Notes: generated by a model not told the origin, from the letters alone. 64,000 bases of DNA from Pyxidicoccus parkwaysis (GCF_017301735.1 NZ_CP071090.1:12135001-12199000), one strand, 5' to 3'; shown: positions 34,701-43,345, numbered from the stretch's first letter. Program-made: numbers and translations.

Positions 34701-36261
34701 CCGCTTCCAGCCCCGCGTGGATGGCCGGCTCATCCTGAGCTCGGACGCGCCGGGCTCGTTCCGGGTGTGGACGAACGCGAACAAGACCGGCGAGCTGGTG
34801 CTGCCCAAGACGTTCAACCTCCCCGCGGACGCCGTCCCGGCGCAGGTCTACGTCGAGGCCATCTCCCCCGCCTCGCCGCAGCTGCGCGTGGAGTTCCAGC
34901 CGCCCACCACCACCGCGCCGCCTCGTAAGGAGACGAAGCTCAACCTGTGGAAGCTGGACACGATGCAGGACACCGACAACGACTTCCGCATCACCGCGAC
35001 GGACACGTCGATGCCCTACGTCCGGGTGGGCCTGTGGGACTTCGCCTTCCGGCTGGCGGCGGACGCCTTCGGCCTCGTGGACACGCTCTACAACGAGTCG
35101 GACCAGGCGCGCCTGGCGGCCTCCGCCAACACGGACAACTTCGTCGGCCGTGACTCCCGCCGCTTCTACTACCGGCTCACGGACTCGGCGCGGAACACCA
35201 ACCCCGCCACCGTGGAGGAGTACGCGCTGGAGTGGTTCACCACCGAGGCGGACGGCACCACCGTCCAGGACTCTCCGGCCACCAACCGCACCGTCACCCT
35301 CACCGAGACGGGGGCCAACACGGGCATCTTCGTGTCGCAGGCGCTGATGGTGGTGGCGGACCCGGTGGACCGGGACCAGGCGACCAACACGGGCCTCACG
35401 GCGCACCCGGGCAACGCGGCCTACGACGCGGCGAACCACCGCGTCCGTCAGACGAAGAACCCGGACGGCCGCGTGGTGGCGCGGTACCAGCCCGTGGACC
35501 CGGCGGCCTCGGCCACCCTGCTCAAGACGCCGCTCTTCCAGCGCTTCCCCGAGGAGCGCAGGGTGATGACGGTCCGCGTCTTCAACTTCCAGGACCCGGC
35601 CAACCTGGGCATCGCGGCCATTCCCGCGGCGACGGTGACCACCCTCACGGACATCCTCAAGGAGCGGTTCATCCCCCTGGGGGTCCGCGTGGAGGTGGTG
35701 CACAACATCGCCACGGACGTCATCAGCCTGCCCGCTGGCAGCGCGGTGAACCTGAACAACGTCGGCGCCTTCACGGGCAGCCATGGGACGCTCGCGCCCT
35801 CGGCGGACCAGCAGGCGCTCATCAACCTGGCGCGCGCCGTGGACCCCGCCACGCCCGCCAACGCCAACACCATCTACATGATGCTGGTGGGCAACTTCAC
35901 GTCGGGCGACCGCGGCCAATCCTTCCCGGACGGGTGGATTCCCGGAGGCTCCACCGCGAAGAACTTCGTCTTCGTCGCGGGACGGGCCCCCTCCAATGAC
36001 TACTCGGGCGCTCACGAGGTGGGCCACATGGTCACCAACGCCACGCTGACGGCGGGCGAGGCCGGCGGAGGGACTGCCGGCTGGGCGGGTGGCGGGCACT
36101 ACGGCGGCGTGCACGACGTCTTCAACCTGATGCGGAACGGAACCATCACCAGCACCCCGCGCAACATCGGCAACACCAAGCGGATGTGGGACGACACCGC
36201 CGTCCACACCATTCAGCAAATCACCCGTGCGCGCGGCACGCGCTTCATGAGGAACCCATGA
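31738..36261 (+). CDS. giant exported protein with PKD/Ig-like repeats and C-terminal HExxH metalloprotease-like domain
   Basis: 1507 residues from the overlapping ATG; a GTG at 31768 is an alternative start. Signal peptide up to about residue 31. PKD/REJ-like Ig domains start near 171, 267, 363, 458 and 585 (each with a D(A)DGG.L...W core). A FlgD-like Ig segment lies near 860-930. The C-terminal 230 residues contain AHEVGHMV with His1426, Glu1427 and His1430, then GGHYGGVHD (His1454, His1459) and NLMRNG, a possible Met-turn. This fits a zinc peptidase, but the family is not identified. The gene is second of four in the operon; its ATG overlaps the next stop-start junction as well. Confidence 0.85.
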   Translation: MSPATTWSITVKRTPWIACLLLLLGAFASEAGDYAGPQQVKTTVGYIEFSEDGYLWPFQVACAQTGFSPAPAVQIAPGSGDPGVATSNPVSLPAGCPIFDTNGNGQPEFNFNLRFNSLRDLGVKTIVCNGTHVDPAYCVSAVSPPCNVVCDLAAVRNFPNPVAFRITVVNSPPTASINHTPTPAWNNTVTLHANSADADGGPLTHAWRIVSKPPMSTATLTNANTANPTITFTSDRDIGTYNFALDLADNEGELKSFNYSFSVPNIPPSITVAGATEIDANTPINLTASPTNDVDGGALTFSWDIIEAPTRSGMVATTGYATTAGINIPTTGLHVGTWRFRVTARDNEGATDVKTVTVTVRNLKPRISFSGPTEIDVGQALQASTTVTTDDDGGNLTFKWELLQAPQSAGVSPLSVLSTSASVTRATTASSAGTWILRLTATDDEGESVQQERSILVDGLPTASITGPAVAHLLEFPLVLDGRDSVDPDSPCPSQANRCHVTDTGPARNISPGIVSYTWYVVDIPPDAWGRYTTGRVDDVFFVPAHNSTLSLEWDDMQPGQWQFELEVTDGEGNVARTRHTVVVVPPQTPPAAVLSGSAWYLVNLAGVLPNAIVVNGAASFDLDNVVTGTPGSGLGITNYTWSAVPPVGCASPSLPSGPSASVLTLYPAGAVVPPACQGFWRIRLTVTDDDMPAQTNYAEGGITIGNCASGVCVDAPTTLTPAVVQSFDSADIDVYYHIDSSLYEDPTFALGMYTLLEVFPTGSTTPVYSAYELNVPPMSKGLPLVFNWNGYTNLGTRPPTGHYDVRVTLLDFTLSPTPFVGFQPHAIQTETVTLQLASSAPYLDSANVVAGTGNVTFDYRVDGALSISSLEWRVLNGSGSVVTRGSTPSAAAMGAFSWNGRVGGSPAAPGRYQMEVEAFRGGRSLGVSPRVTFYLYDLGLEIPGHAIPASGLPIAVNMDDDDANGVFDSGQAAPAAAGEDDLVAVTLRFQPRVDGRLILSSDAPGSFRVWTNANKTGELVLPKTFNLPADAVPAQVYVEAISPASPQLRVEFQPPTTTAPPRKETKLNLWKLDTMQDTDNDFRITATDTSMPYVRVGLWDFAFRLAADAFGLVDTLYNESDQARLAASANTDNFVGRDSRRFYYRLTDSARNTNPATVEEYALEWFTTEADGTTVQDSPATNRTVTLTETGANTGIFVSQALMVVADPVDRDQATNTGLTAHPGNAAYDAANHRVRQTKNPDGRVVARYQPVDPAASATLLKTPLFQRFPEERRVMTVRVFNFQDPANLGIAAIPAATVTTLTDILKERFIPLGVRVEVVHNIATDVISLPAGSAVNLNNVGAFTGSHGTLAPSADQQALINLARAVDPATPANANTIYMMLVGNFTSGDRGQSFPDGWIPGGSTAKNFVFVAGRAPSNDYSGAHEVGHMVTNATLTAGEAGGGTAGWAGGGHYGGVHDVFNLMRNGTITSTPRNIGNTKRMWDDTAVHTIQQITRARGTRFMRNP

Positions 36262-36818
36262 TTCGGCGCCTGTTCGTTGTCCTGGCACTCACCCTGTCCA
36301 CCGTGGCGTCCGCCCAGTCCAACGCAGTCGCGCTCGGCCGCGACTTCGCCACGGATGATGGCCTCGGCCGTATCTCCGCCTTCACCCGCTTCGAGAAGGA
36401 GGTGGCGCCCGCGTCGCGTGCCTCGGCGCTGTCCGACCTCTGGGAGTCGGTGGAAGGCAAGCCCGAGGCGGAGGCCGTGCGCGCCTCGGTGCTCACCTAC
36501 CTGATGTCGAAGCCCGTGAAGACGATGCCGTGGGACGCGCGCCTGGGCCAGCACGTGACAGAGGCGGGCAAGGCGAAGAGCGTGGAATTGCGCCGGCTGT
36601 CCCTCAACACCTTCGCGCAGCGCGGGCCGGACGTCGCGAAGCAGGAGACGCTCACCTTCCTGGACGACACGGACGACACCGTCCGCGAGCTGGCCGTCAC
36701 CCAGGTGTCGCGCTGGGCGGACGGGAAAATCATCCTGCGCGACTACGTGACGAAGAACGGCCTGTCCACCAAGCACAAGGGCTCGGTGTCGCGAGCCCGG
36801 TTCCTCCTCGACAAGTAG
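36258..36818 (+). CDS. small exported HEAT-like helical protein
   Basis: 186 residues with a clear signal peptide (MIRRLFVVLALTLSTVASAQ). The mature part is helical with a pattern like HEAT repeats (ASALSDLWESVEGKPEAEAVRASVLTYL; TLTFLDDTDDTVRELAVTQVSRW). No catalytic motif. The ATG overlaps the protease gene stop (ATGA), so it is translationally coupled. A periplasmic partner or adaptor for the two giant neighbours is inferred from position only. Confidence 0.8.
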   Translation: MIRRLFVVLALTLSTVASAQSNAVALGRDFATDDGLGRISAFTRFEKEVAPASRASALSDLWESVEGKPEAEAVRASVLTYLMSKPVKTMPWDARLGQHVTEAGKAKSVELRRLSLNTFAQRGPDVAKQETLTFLDDTDDTVRELAVTQVSRWADGKIILRDYVTKNGLSTKHKGSVSRARFLLDK

Positions 36819-36839
36819 TCGTCTGAAAGGATTCTCTCC

Positions 36840-39800
36840 TTGAGCCTCACCTCTTCCTCCCACCGCCTCCGGGCGGTGCGGCGTCCCCTTGCCTTGCTCG
36901 TGGGACTCGTCCTGGTCTGGAGTACGACGTCCCTGGGCGGCGGCGCGGCCGATGCGGGCCCGCCGCAGCCCGTGACGGGCGGCTTCCTCATCCCGTTCGG
37001 CGTCGGCGTCGACGAGCTCAACGGCCGCGTGCTGGTGGCGGACACCGCGAACCGGCGAATCAAGTACACGTCCATCTCCACCTTGTCGGGCGGCAGCCCC
37101 ACCTGGTCCGAGGTGGGCTTCGTGATGGACCCCACGCAGGAGCAGGCACTCAACCAGCCGCAGGGCGTGGCCGCGGACGCGCAGGGCAACCTCTACGCCG
37201 TGGACAGCGTGGGCGGCGAGGTGGAGCTGTACCGGTGGAACGCCTCCACCTCCAGCTACACGTACGACGCGGCCTTCGCGTCCACCACGCGCAACAGCGT
37301 GGCGGGCCTGACGATTGCGCAGCCCAAGGACATCGCCGTGGGGCCGCTGGGGAAGGTGTACCTGCTCGACTCGGGCAACAACCGCATCCTCGTGGCGGAC
37401 GGGCCGGACGACACGAGCTGGTCCGTTGCGCTGACGGACTCCACATTGTTCGGCGCCAGCGGCTTCGACGTGGGGCCGGATGGCACCTTCTACATCGCGG
37501 ACACGGGCAACAATCAGATTGTCAAAGTCCCGCCGGTGGGCGCCGCGCTGCGTTTCGGCTCCAACGGCACGGCCACCAACCAGTTCCGCAGCCCGCGAGA
37601 CGTCGCGGTGTCTCCGGATGGAATGATGTGGGTGGCCGACACGCAGAACCACCGCGTCACCGTCTTCCGCCCGGACGGCACCTTCGACTCCACGCTGGGC
37701 GTGGCGCCGCTCTTCACGTCGCCGCAGAAGCTGGAGATTGACGGGCTGGGGCGCGTGTTCGTCATCGACTCGGACGCCGCGCGGCTCGTGGCCTTCCTGG
37801 GCTCGGGCGCGCCCATGCCCTTCGATTTGTACGTGCGCGACTACCTGGGGGACACGGGCACGGAGCCCACGGCGACGAGCTTCACGCTGTCCTCGCCGGA
37901 CATCCTCGTGCGCCACCGGCCGGACGTGAATCTGGCCACCGCGGCGCAGAACGGGCTGGGCTACTACGCCTTCGAGCAGCCACGCTACGACACGAACAAC
38001 TACGTCTACGTCATGGTGCGCAACCGCAACAGCGCGCCCGCCACCAACTCCTCGGTGAAGCTGTACTGGGGCGACCCGTCGTCGCCGCTCGTGTTCCCCG
38101 CCAACTGGAGCGAGGCGGGCTTCTACCAGAGCTACTCCAGCCCCACCGTCAACGAGCCCGGCAACGCGCTCTCCGTGCCCACGGTGCCCGGCGCCACCAT
38201 GACGGCCCACGGCGTCACCGTGGTGGGCCCCATCCTCTTCCGCCCGCCCGCCCCCGAGTCCGCCACCGCGGGTGACGGACGCTTCACGCTGACGGCGCGC
38301 GTGACGAACCTCTATGACCGGCTGACGCCCGGCACGGGACTGGACGAGGTGCGCAAGAACAACAACCTCGCCATCCGTCCCGTGCAGGTGGTGCGCGGTC
38401 CGTTCCCCGACGGCAACCAGGACACGCTGGTGATGCGGGTGGACTTCTCGGACATCTCGGGCAGCGCGGACGAGGCCACCGTCACCTCGCGCATTGACGC
38501 GTTGACGCAGTGGATTTCAGAGGTCAGCTACAACCAGGCCACGCTGCTCCCCGTCTACAAGGGTCCGCTGGCGCTGGGGCACGCCAGCACCGAGTACTCC
38601 GGCAGCGACCAGACGCCGCTGGTGGAGATGGCCACGCACGCGCTGGATGGGCTGCTGGCCCTCGAGCCGGGCGCGCTGGACGGGCCGACCTCGGACCCGT
38701 CGGACGACATCGACCGCGTCATCCTCGTGGTGAACGACCCGGGCTTCACGCGCGACTGGGCCACCACGGGCAACTGGCCGTACACGGTGGGCGGCACCAC
38801 GCGCTGGCTCTCCGTCTCCATCCAGGGGCCGACGAACTCGCTGGCGCAGTACGCGCATGGCTACTCGCACCAGTTCGGCCTGGTGGACCTGTTCCCGCAC
38901 GAGAACGTGGAGTTCCCCGTCGCCGAGCCCGCCAACCGCTGGGACAACATGGCGATGCCCTTCGAGGGCGCGCACCCGCTGGTGTGGTCCAAGCAGCATG
39001 CGGAGTGGGTGACGAGCAGCGGCGGGCAGATTTTCTACATCCCCCGTCCGCCCGGCACGTCGCCGCGCACGGGCCAGCCGGCGATTCCGGTGAGCTTCCA
39101 GAGCACGCTGGTGGGCGGCCAGTACGGCGCCATCGCCATTGGCCTGACGCCGGGCGTGACGTCCTTCGAGGACGAGACGCACTTCTACTGGGTGGAGTCG
39201 CGCACGCCGTCGCTGACGAACAAGGACCAGGTGGTGCCGCGCAAGGGCGTGCTCGTGTACTACGCGAACAAGGCCATTCCGCAGGGCCAGGTGCCCGTCG
39301 TCATCCGGGACCACACGCCGACCACGACGGTGGGCGACGCGGCGCTGGGCGTGGGTGAATCGGACGCGCCTCCCGGCACGGGCATCACCGTGCGCGTGAC
39401 GGCCGAGCGCCCGTCCAACGGCGGCTTCGACGTCACCGTCGATTACACGCCGCCCGTCGACTACAACGTGCGCATCCGCAAGGGCGACCCCGAGTGGACC
39501 AGCCCCGACATCTGGGTGGACAACCAGGAGGACGGCGGCGGCTACAACACCACGCAGGTGGACGAGCAGCCCATCGCGGACCAGGACAACCGCATCTACG
39601 CGCGCGTCTACAACGACGGCCCGGCGGACGCGTACGACACGGAGGTCCGCTTCCTGCTCTCCGCGCCGTACCACACGGTGGACGGGGCGGGCTCGTTCGA
39701 CCTGTACAAGATTGTCTACATCCCGGTGATTCCGGCGGGCGGGTTCAAGGACATCTACGTGGTGTGGAAGCCGGTGGGCGTGAATGACCCGCACAACTGC

Positions 39801-40754
39801 GTGAAGGTGCAGTTGCGCCGGATGACGTCGGACACGAACACGAGCGACAACGAGGCGCAGCAGAACTTGTGGGTGAAGCAGTCCAGCCACGCGAGCCCGT
39901 ACGATGTGGTGGACTTCGGCTTCCAGTTCAAGAACGCCACGGAGAAGGAGGAGCAGCTCGTCTACTTCCGCTACGAGGGCGTCCCGAGCCATTGGAAGCA
40001 GGACTTCGGGCCGACGAAGGCGGTGGTGAAGCCGGGCGAGCTGCTCGAGGGGCACCTGAAGTTCCAGCCCGACGAGAAGGACCAGGACTGCGTCTCGCAT
40101 GACGCCCATGTCACCGCGTGGATGCCGCGAGGGGACACGCTGGTGAGGACGGGTGGAGCCACCGTGCGCGTGCCGCTGCGGCGCCGCACCACCGTGGTCC
40201 TGGAGCCGCCCGAGGTGACGAAGGTGAGCTGCAAGGAGTTCCCCGCGTACCACCTGGAGCCGGACCAGAAGCGCAGGGTCTACTTCTATGACCCGAAGAA
40301 GCCGCCCGAGGTGTGCGGCATCATCCGCGTGAAGGGCTACACGAAGCCCGAGCGGCCGGGACAGAAGCTGCTGCTGCGCTACACGGACGGGGCCGGCAAC
40401 CCGGTGTACCAGACGGTGACGACGAACACGGGTGGCGCGTTCGAGGACTACCGGCTGACGGTGGCGGGAGGGAAGTGGGGCGCCACGGCCATCTACCCGG
40501 GTGACGGGAAGTGCAGTGGCTCGGCGAGGACGGATGCCGTCGTCCTCGAGGTGCCGCTCGACACGAAGGGCGACCAGGACCAGGACGGGCTGCCGGACAA
40601 GGAGGAGGTCCAGGGCGACGCGGACGGCGATGGAGTGCCGAACGTGCTCGACTCGGACAGCGACAACGATGGCATCCCGGACGGCAAGGAGCCGCCCGGT
40701 GATGACGACAAGGACGGCGTGGACAACGTCGTCGACAAGGACAACAAGGGCTGA
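36840..40754 (+). CDS. exported NHL-propeller protein with degenerate M6 peptidase domain and Ca-binding tail
   Basis: 1304 residues from a TTG start behind AAAGGA. Signal peptide to about 38. Six NHL-type blades at about 53-320 (FGVGVDELNGRVLVADTANR, PKDIAVGPLGKVYLLDSGNN, PRDVAVSPDGMMWVADTQNH). Residues about 520-790 resemble M6 (immune inhibitor A) peptidases, but the zinc motif expected as HExxH reads HGYSH (673-677): the two His and LGL-like context (FGLVDLFP) remain while the catalytic Glu is Gly. The last 60 residues are thrombospondin-type-3 calcium repeats (DQDQDGLPD, DADGDGVPN, DSDNDGIPD). Probably a non-catalytic surface or secreted binding protein. Confidence 0.85.
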   Translation: MSLTSSSHRLRAVRRPLALLVGLVLVWSTTSLGGGAADAGPPQPVTGGFLIPFGVGVDELNGRVLVADTANRRIKYTSISTLSGGSPTWSEVGFVMDPTQEQALNQPQGVAADAQGNLYAVDSVGGEVELYRWNASTSSYTYDAAFASTTRNSVAGLTIAQPKDIAVGPLGKVYLLDSGNNRILVADGPDDTSWSVALTDSTLFGASGFDVGPDGTFYIADTGNNQIVKVPPVGAALRFGSNGTATNQFRSPRDVAVSPDGMMWVADTQNHRVTVFRPDGTFDSTLGVAPLFTSPQKLEIDGLGRVFVIDSDAARLVAFLGSGAPMPFDLYVRDYLGDTGTEPTATSFTLSSPDILVRHRPDVNLATAAQNGLGYYAFEQPRYDTNNYVYVMVRNRNSAPATNSSVKLYWGDPSSPLVFPANWSEAGFYQSYSSPTVNEPGNALSVPTVPGATMTAHGVTVVGPILFRPPAPESATAGDGRFTLTARVTNLYDRLTPGTGLDEVRKNNNLAIRPVQVVRGPFPDGNQDTLVMRVDFSDISGSADEATVTSRIDALTQWISEVSYNQATLLPVYKGPLALGHASTEYSGSDQTPLVEMATHALDGLLALEPGALDGPTSDPSDDIDRVILVVNDPGFTRDWATTGNWPYTVGGTTRWLSVSIQGPTNSLAQYAHGYSHQFGLVDLFPHENVEFPVAEPANRWDNMAMPFEGAHPLVWSKQHAEWVTSSGGQIFYIPRPPGTSPRTGQPAIPVSFQSTLVGGQYGAIAIGLTPGVTSFEDETHFYWVESRTPSLTNKDQVVPRKGVLVYYANKAIPQGQVPVVIRDHTPTTTVGDAALGVGESDAPPGTGITVRVTAERPSNGGFDVTVDYTPPVDYNVRIRKGDPEWTSPDIWVDNQEDGGGYNTTQVDEQPIADQDNRIYARVYNDGPADAYDTEVRFLLSAPYHTVDGAGSFDLYKIVYIPVIPAGGFKDIYVVWKPVGVNDPHNCVKVQLRRMTSDTNTSDNEAQQNLWVKQSSHASPYDVVDFGFQFKNATEKEEQLVYFRYEGVPSHWKQDFGPTKAVVKPGELLEGHLKFQPDEKDQDCVSHDAHVTAWMPRGDTLVRTGGATVRVPLRRRTTVVLEPPEVTKVSCKEFPAYHLEPDQKRRVYFYDPKKPPEVCGIIRVKGYTKPERPGQKLLLRYTDGAGNPVYQTVTTNTGGAFEDYRLTVAGGKWGATAIYPGDGKCSGSARTDAVVLEVPLDTKGDQDQDGLPDKEEVQGDADGDGVPNVLDSDSDNDGIPDGKEPPGDDDKDGVDNVVDKDNKG

Positions 40755-40772
40755 GCTGACGCTCGGCCTGTA

Positions 40773-40803
40773 GCGCCGGAGCCTGGAAATCGGGCTCCGG
40801 CGC
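40773..40803 (+). terminator. perfect 11-bp hairpin after the export operon
   Basis: GCGCCGGAGCC (40773-40783) pairs with GGCTCCGGCGC (40793-40803) across a 9-base loop, 19 bp after the TGA of the 1304-residue protein. No T-run follows, as is common for such hairpins in very GC-rich genomes. Confidence 0.7.
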
Positions 40804-40852
40804 GAACCGCAGGTGCGGAACGCAGAGCGGTACTCTGCGCCTGCTGTTGTTT

Positions 40853-41050
40853 CGGCGAGACCTCGGAGGCGGCGCGTCTCTTCGGGAGGAGGGCAGGGCG
40901 CTCCGAGGCTGCGGTACTCCTTGGTTGCTCAGCCGATACCTCGGAGACGTGCGCTTTCTCGGCGTCGAGGTAGGGCGCTCCGAGGCTGCATTGCTCTTGG
41001 ACTCCTCAGCCGACGCCCCAGAGAAGGCGTGCTTCCTCGGCGATGAGGTC
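40853..41050. repeat. ~77-bp tandem repeats that copy the 3' end of the alpha/beta hydrolase gene
   Basis: GGGCGCTCCGAGGCTGC recurs at 40896 and 40973. CAGCCGA, a GAG block and CTCGGCG..GAGGT recur from 40930 and 41007, with a weaker copy near 40853. The copy starting at 41007 is the coding end of the minus-strand hydrolase gene; the other two lie beyond its stop codon. Confidence 0.7.
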
Positions 41051-41995
41051 CGGGAACTCCTCGGGGAAGAAGAGCTTCGCGCCCGGCACGCGTCGCACGC
41101 CCTTGGAGTTGGGCAGCGTGCGGTCCAGATAGTCAGCGCTCTCCTGCGAGAAGATGGTGTCGCCCGTTCCCCAGATGATGCGCGTCGGCACGGTGCAGCG
41201 CTTCAGTGCCGCCTCGATGCCCGCCAGCGGGTTGGGCTCCAGCGCCATCGCGTACGCGTTCACCTGCGCCTGTCCTCGCGCCGACCTCACGAGCGGCGCG
41301 AGGTAGTAGTCGACGGCCTCGTCCGTGGGATTGGAGGGATGCGTGTACGTCATCCCGCCGAGGCCCGTCTCCGAGCGCGCGAGCGGCTTGTCCACGAGCC
41401 ACGGCGCCAGCCACGCGTCCACGTACGTTCCCTTGCGAGCCATCTCGATGACGGGGAGGACGGCCGGGGGCGGGCACTCGTGCTCGACATCGCAGTTCGT
41501 CAGCAGCAGCGTGCGGACCCGCTTCGGATGACGGGTGACGAAGAGTTGCGCGACGGCGCCGCCGCTGTCATTGGCGACGAGGTCGACCGCGCCGATGGAG
41601 AGCGTGTCGAGCAGCGAGATGAGCATGTCCACCTGCGCACCGGCCGCGACGCTCTGTCCTTCGGCGACCTCCGTGTACCCGAGCCCCATGAAGTCGGGAG
41701 CGACGCAGCGACGGTACGGCGACAGCCGCTCCAGCGCGCCGCGCCACTGGAAGCTGTTGAGCGGGAAGCCGTGAAGGAACAGCGCGGCGTCTCCGGTGCC
41801 GCGCTCGACGTAGGCGATTCGTCCGAAGCGGTTATCGACGAAGCGCCGCGAGGCACGGAAGGCCGCGGCATCCAGCGTCTCGCGAACGCCACCCGTCGGC
41901 GTGGATGCCCCGCCGCGCGCCGCGCCGGACGCACAGCCGGCAAGTGTCCCGGCCGCGAGCGCACCGGCCGCGACGAGGAATTCCCTGCGCTGCAT
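41006..41995 (-). CDS. Tat-exported lipoprotein-like alpha/beta hydrolase
   Basis: 329 residues from MQRREFLVAAGALAAGTLAGC: a twin-arginine motif with a lipobox. The frame is open 27 codons further upstream, but the Tat signal sets this start. The hydrolase core has LFLHGFPLNSFQWRG (oxyanion region), the nucleophile elbow VANDSGGAV with Asp as the nucleophile as in haloalkane dehalogenases, and IIWGTGDTIF. Where the catalytic His is expected (HFxxExP) the sequence reads FFPEEFP, so His is replaced by Phe. Activity is therefore uncertain. It is divergent from an AraC regulator (215 bp), which may control it. Confidence 0.88.
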   Translation of the reverse strand: MQRREFLVAAGALAAGTLAGCASGAARGGASTPTGGVRETLDAAAFRASRRFVDNRFGRIAYVERGTGDAALFLHGFPLNSFQWRGALERLSPYRRCVAPDFMGLGYTEVAEGQSVAAGAQVDMLISLLDTLSIGAVDLVANDSGGAVAQLFVTRHPKRVRTLLLTNCDVEHECPPPAVLPVIEMARKGTYVDAWLAPWLVDKPLARSETGLGGMTYTHPSNPTDEAVDYYLAPLVRSARGQAQVNAYAMALEPNPLAGIEAALKRCTVPTRIIWGTGDTIFSQESADYLDRTLPNSKGVRRVPGAKLFFPEEFPDLIAEEARLLWGVG

Positions 41996-42210
41996 CGCCG
42001 CCCGCGAAACGCGTCCCTGGACGTTGGAGGAGGGCTGCATCCCCTCCGACTTCGATGCGAGTGTCTTCGAGCTCATGTCTCCGTGGTCCCTGCTGGCGGC
42101 GGAAGCCGCGCTGTGTGACGGCGGGTTTGTAGCGAGCCGGCCTTCGCGCCCACTTGGCGAAAATTGCTGTCGGGCAGGTCCCCGGGACGGCGGCGAGGTA
42201 GGCTGCCGTC

Positions 42211-43131
42211 ATGAGTCGTACGCAGGGCGCCACACCACTGGGAGCAACGCCGATGTCCCGCCGCGAGCTGGCGAGCGACGGGCTGGTGCGCGTCTTCGAG
42301 TACCAGTGCCACGCGCCCAAGGGCGCGCCCAGCGAGCCGGAGGAATTCACCCACGCGTCCATTTCGGTGGTGCGCGCCGGAGTGTTCGGCTTCCGGAGCG
42401 AGCGCGGCCCGCAGTTGCTCACCACGGGCTTCGCGATGCTCGCCAATCCGGGGCAGCAGTACGAAATCACGCACGAGCACGCCGGGGGCGACCGCTGCCT
42501 CATCTTCCGCTTCGACGAGGCCTCGCTGGAGGCGCTGGTGGGAAGTGGACCGCGCGGGGCACCTCGGAGGTACTTCGCGCGCTCGGTGTTGCCGCCGCTT
42601 CCGCGAATCGAGGCACTGAGGCATCTCGCCGAGCAACGTCTCGCGGAGGGTGGGACGACGCTGGGCCTGGAGGAATTGGGGTTCGCGCTCGCCGCGAACA
42701 TCTCCGCGCAGATGGGGCGTCCTCCGAAGGTGGAGGCGCTGCGTGACAGCCGGGCTGCTAGGGACAGCGTCTACGCGGCAATCGCCGAAGTCGAGCACGC
42801 CTCCGCGGAGGAGCTCAGCCTGGGAGACCTGGCGCGGGTGGCCGGCCTGAGCCCGTACCACTTCCTCCGCGTGTTCAAGCGGGAGACGGGCGTGACGCCT
42901 CATCGCTTCCTGATGCAGGTGCGGGTGCGGCGAGCGCTCGAGCTGCTTCGCGACACCACGCGACCGGTGACGGAGATTGCCTTCGACGTGGGCTTCGGCG
43001 ACCTCTCGAACTTCATCAACACGTTCCGCCGCGAGGTGGGGTGCTCTCCGGCGCGCTTCCGTAAGACGACGCCGGAGGACTGGGCGTCCACGGTGCTGTC
43101 CGCGCGCGGGAAGCATGAGAAGGCCGCCTGA
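42211..43131 (+). CDS. AraC-family transcriptional regulator
   Basis: 306 residues. The N-terminal half is a cupin-like sensor (TGFAMLANPGQQYEITHEHAGGDRC). The C-terminal 100 residues carry the double HTH: LSLGDLARVAGLSPYHFLRVFKRETG and PVTEIAFDVGFGDLSNFINTFRREVG. It is divergent from the Tat-hydrolase gene, the usual arrangement of an AraC activator and its target. Confidence 0.93.
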   Translation: MSRTQGATPLGATPMSRRELASDGLVRVFEYQCHAPKGAPSEPEEFTHASISVVRAGVFGFRSERGPQLLTTGFAMLANPGQQYEITHEHAGGDRCLIFRFDEASLEALVGSGPRGAPRRYFARSVLPPLPRIEALRHLAEQRLAEGGTTLGLEELGFALAANISAQMGRPPKVEALRDSRAARDSVYAAIAEVEHASAEELSLGDLARVAGLSPYHFLRVFKRETGVTPHRFLMQVRVRRALELLRDTTRPVTEIAFDVGFGDLSNFINTFRREVGCSPARFRKTTPEDWASTVLSARGKHEKAA

Positions 43132-43302
43132 GCGCGCTGCGGCCTGAGCTGAAGAGCCGTCAGTGAGCGGGAGCGATGTGAGCGGCCCACGCCAGGGCGC
43201 CCGGGGGAAGGCCTGTTCATCAAGGGCTGGAACGGCGCGCACGGTCCATGCCGGGCCACCACTCTCCAGGGATGCGCTCGCTCAGGGTGGGTTCGAGGGA
43301 AG

Positions 43303-43324
43303 GGCGCTCGGTGTATCGAGCGCC
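43303..43324. terminator. hairpin between convergent genes
   Basis: A perfect 8-bp stem, GGCGCTCG (43303-43310) and CGAGCGCC (43317-43324), with a 6-base loop, sits 22 bp beyond the stop of the minus-strand lipoprotein gene. The rest of 43132-43345 shows nothing else. Confidence 0.6.
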
Positions 43325-43345
43325 TCCTCCTCGGCGCCGCGTGCG

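Noticed and set aside
31591..36288. A 1565-codon minus-strand frame opposite the giant PKD protein
   Set aside because: Composition (His/Arg/Val/Gly-rich, no domains) is the mirror of GC-rich codon use; the plus strand has a signal peptide, PKD motifs and ATGA coupling.
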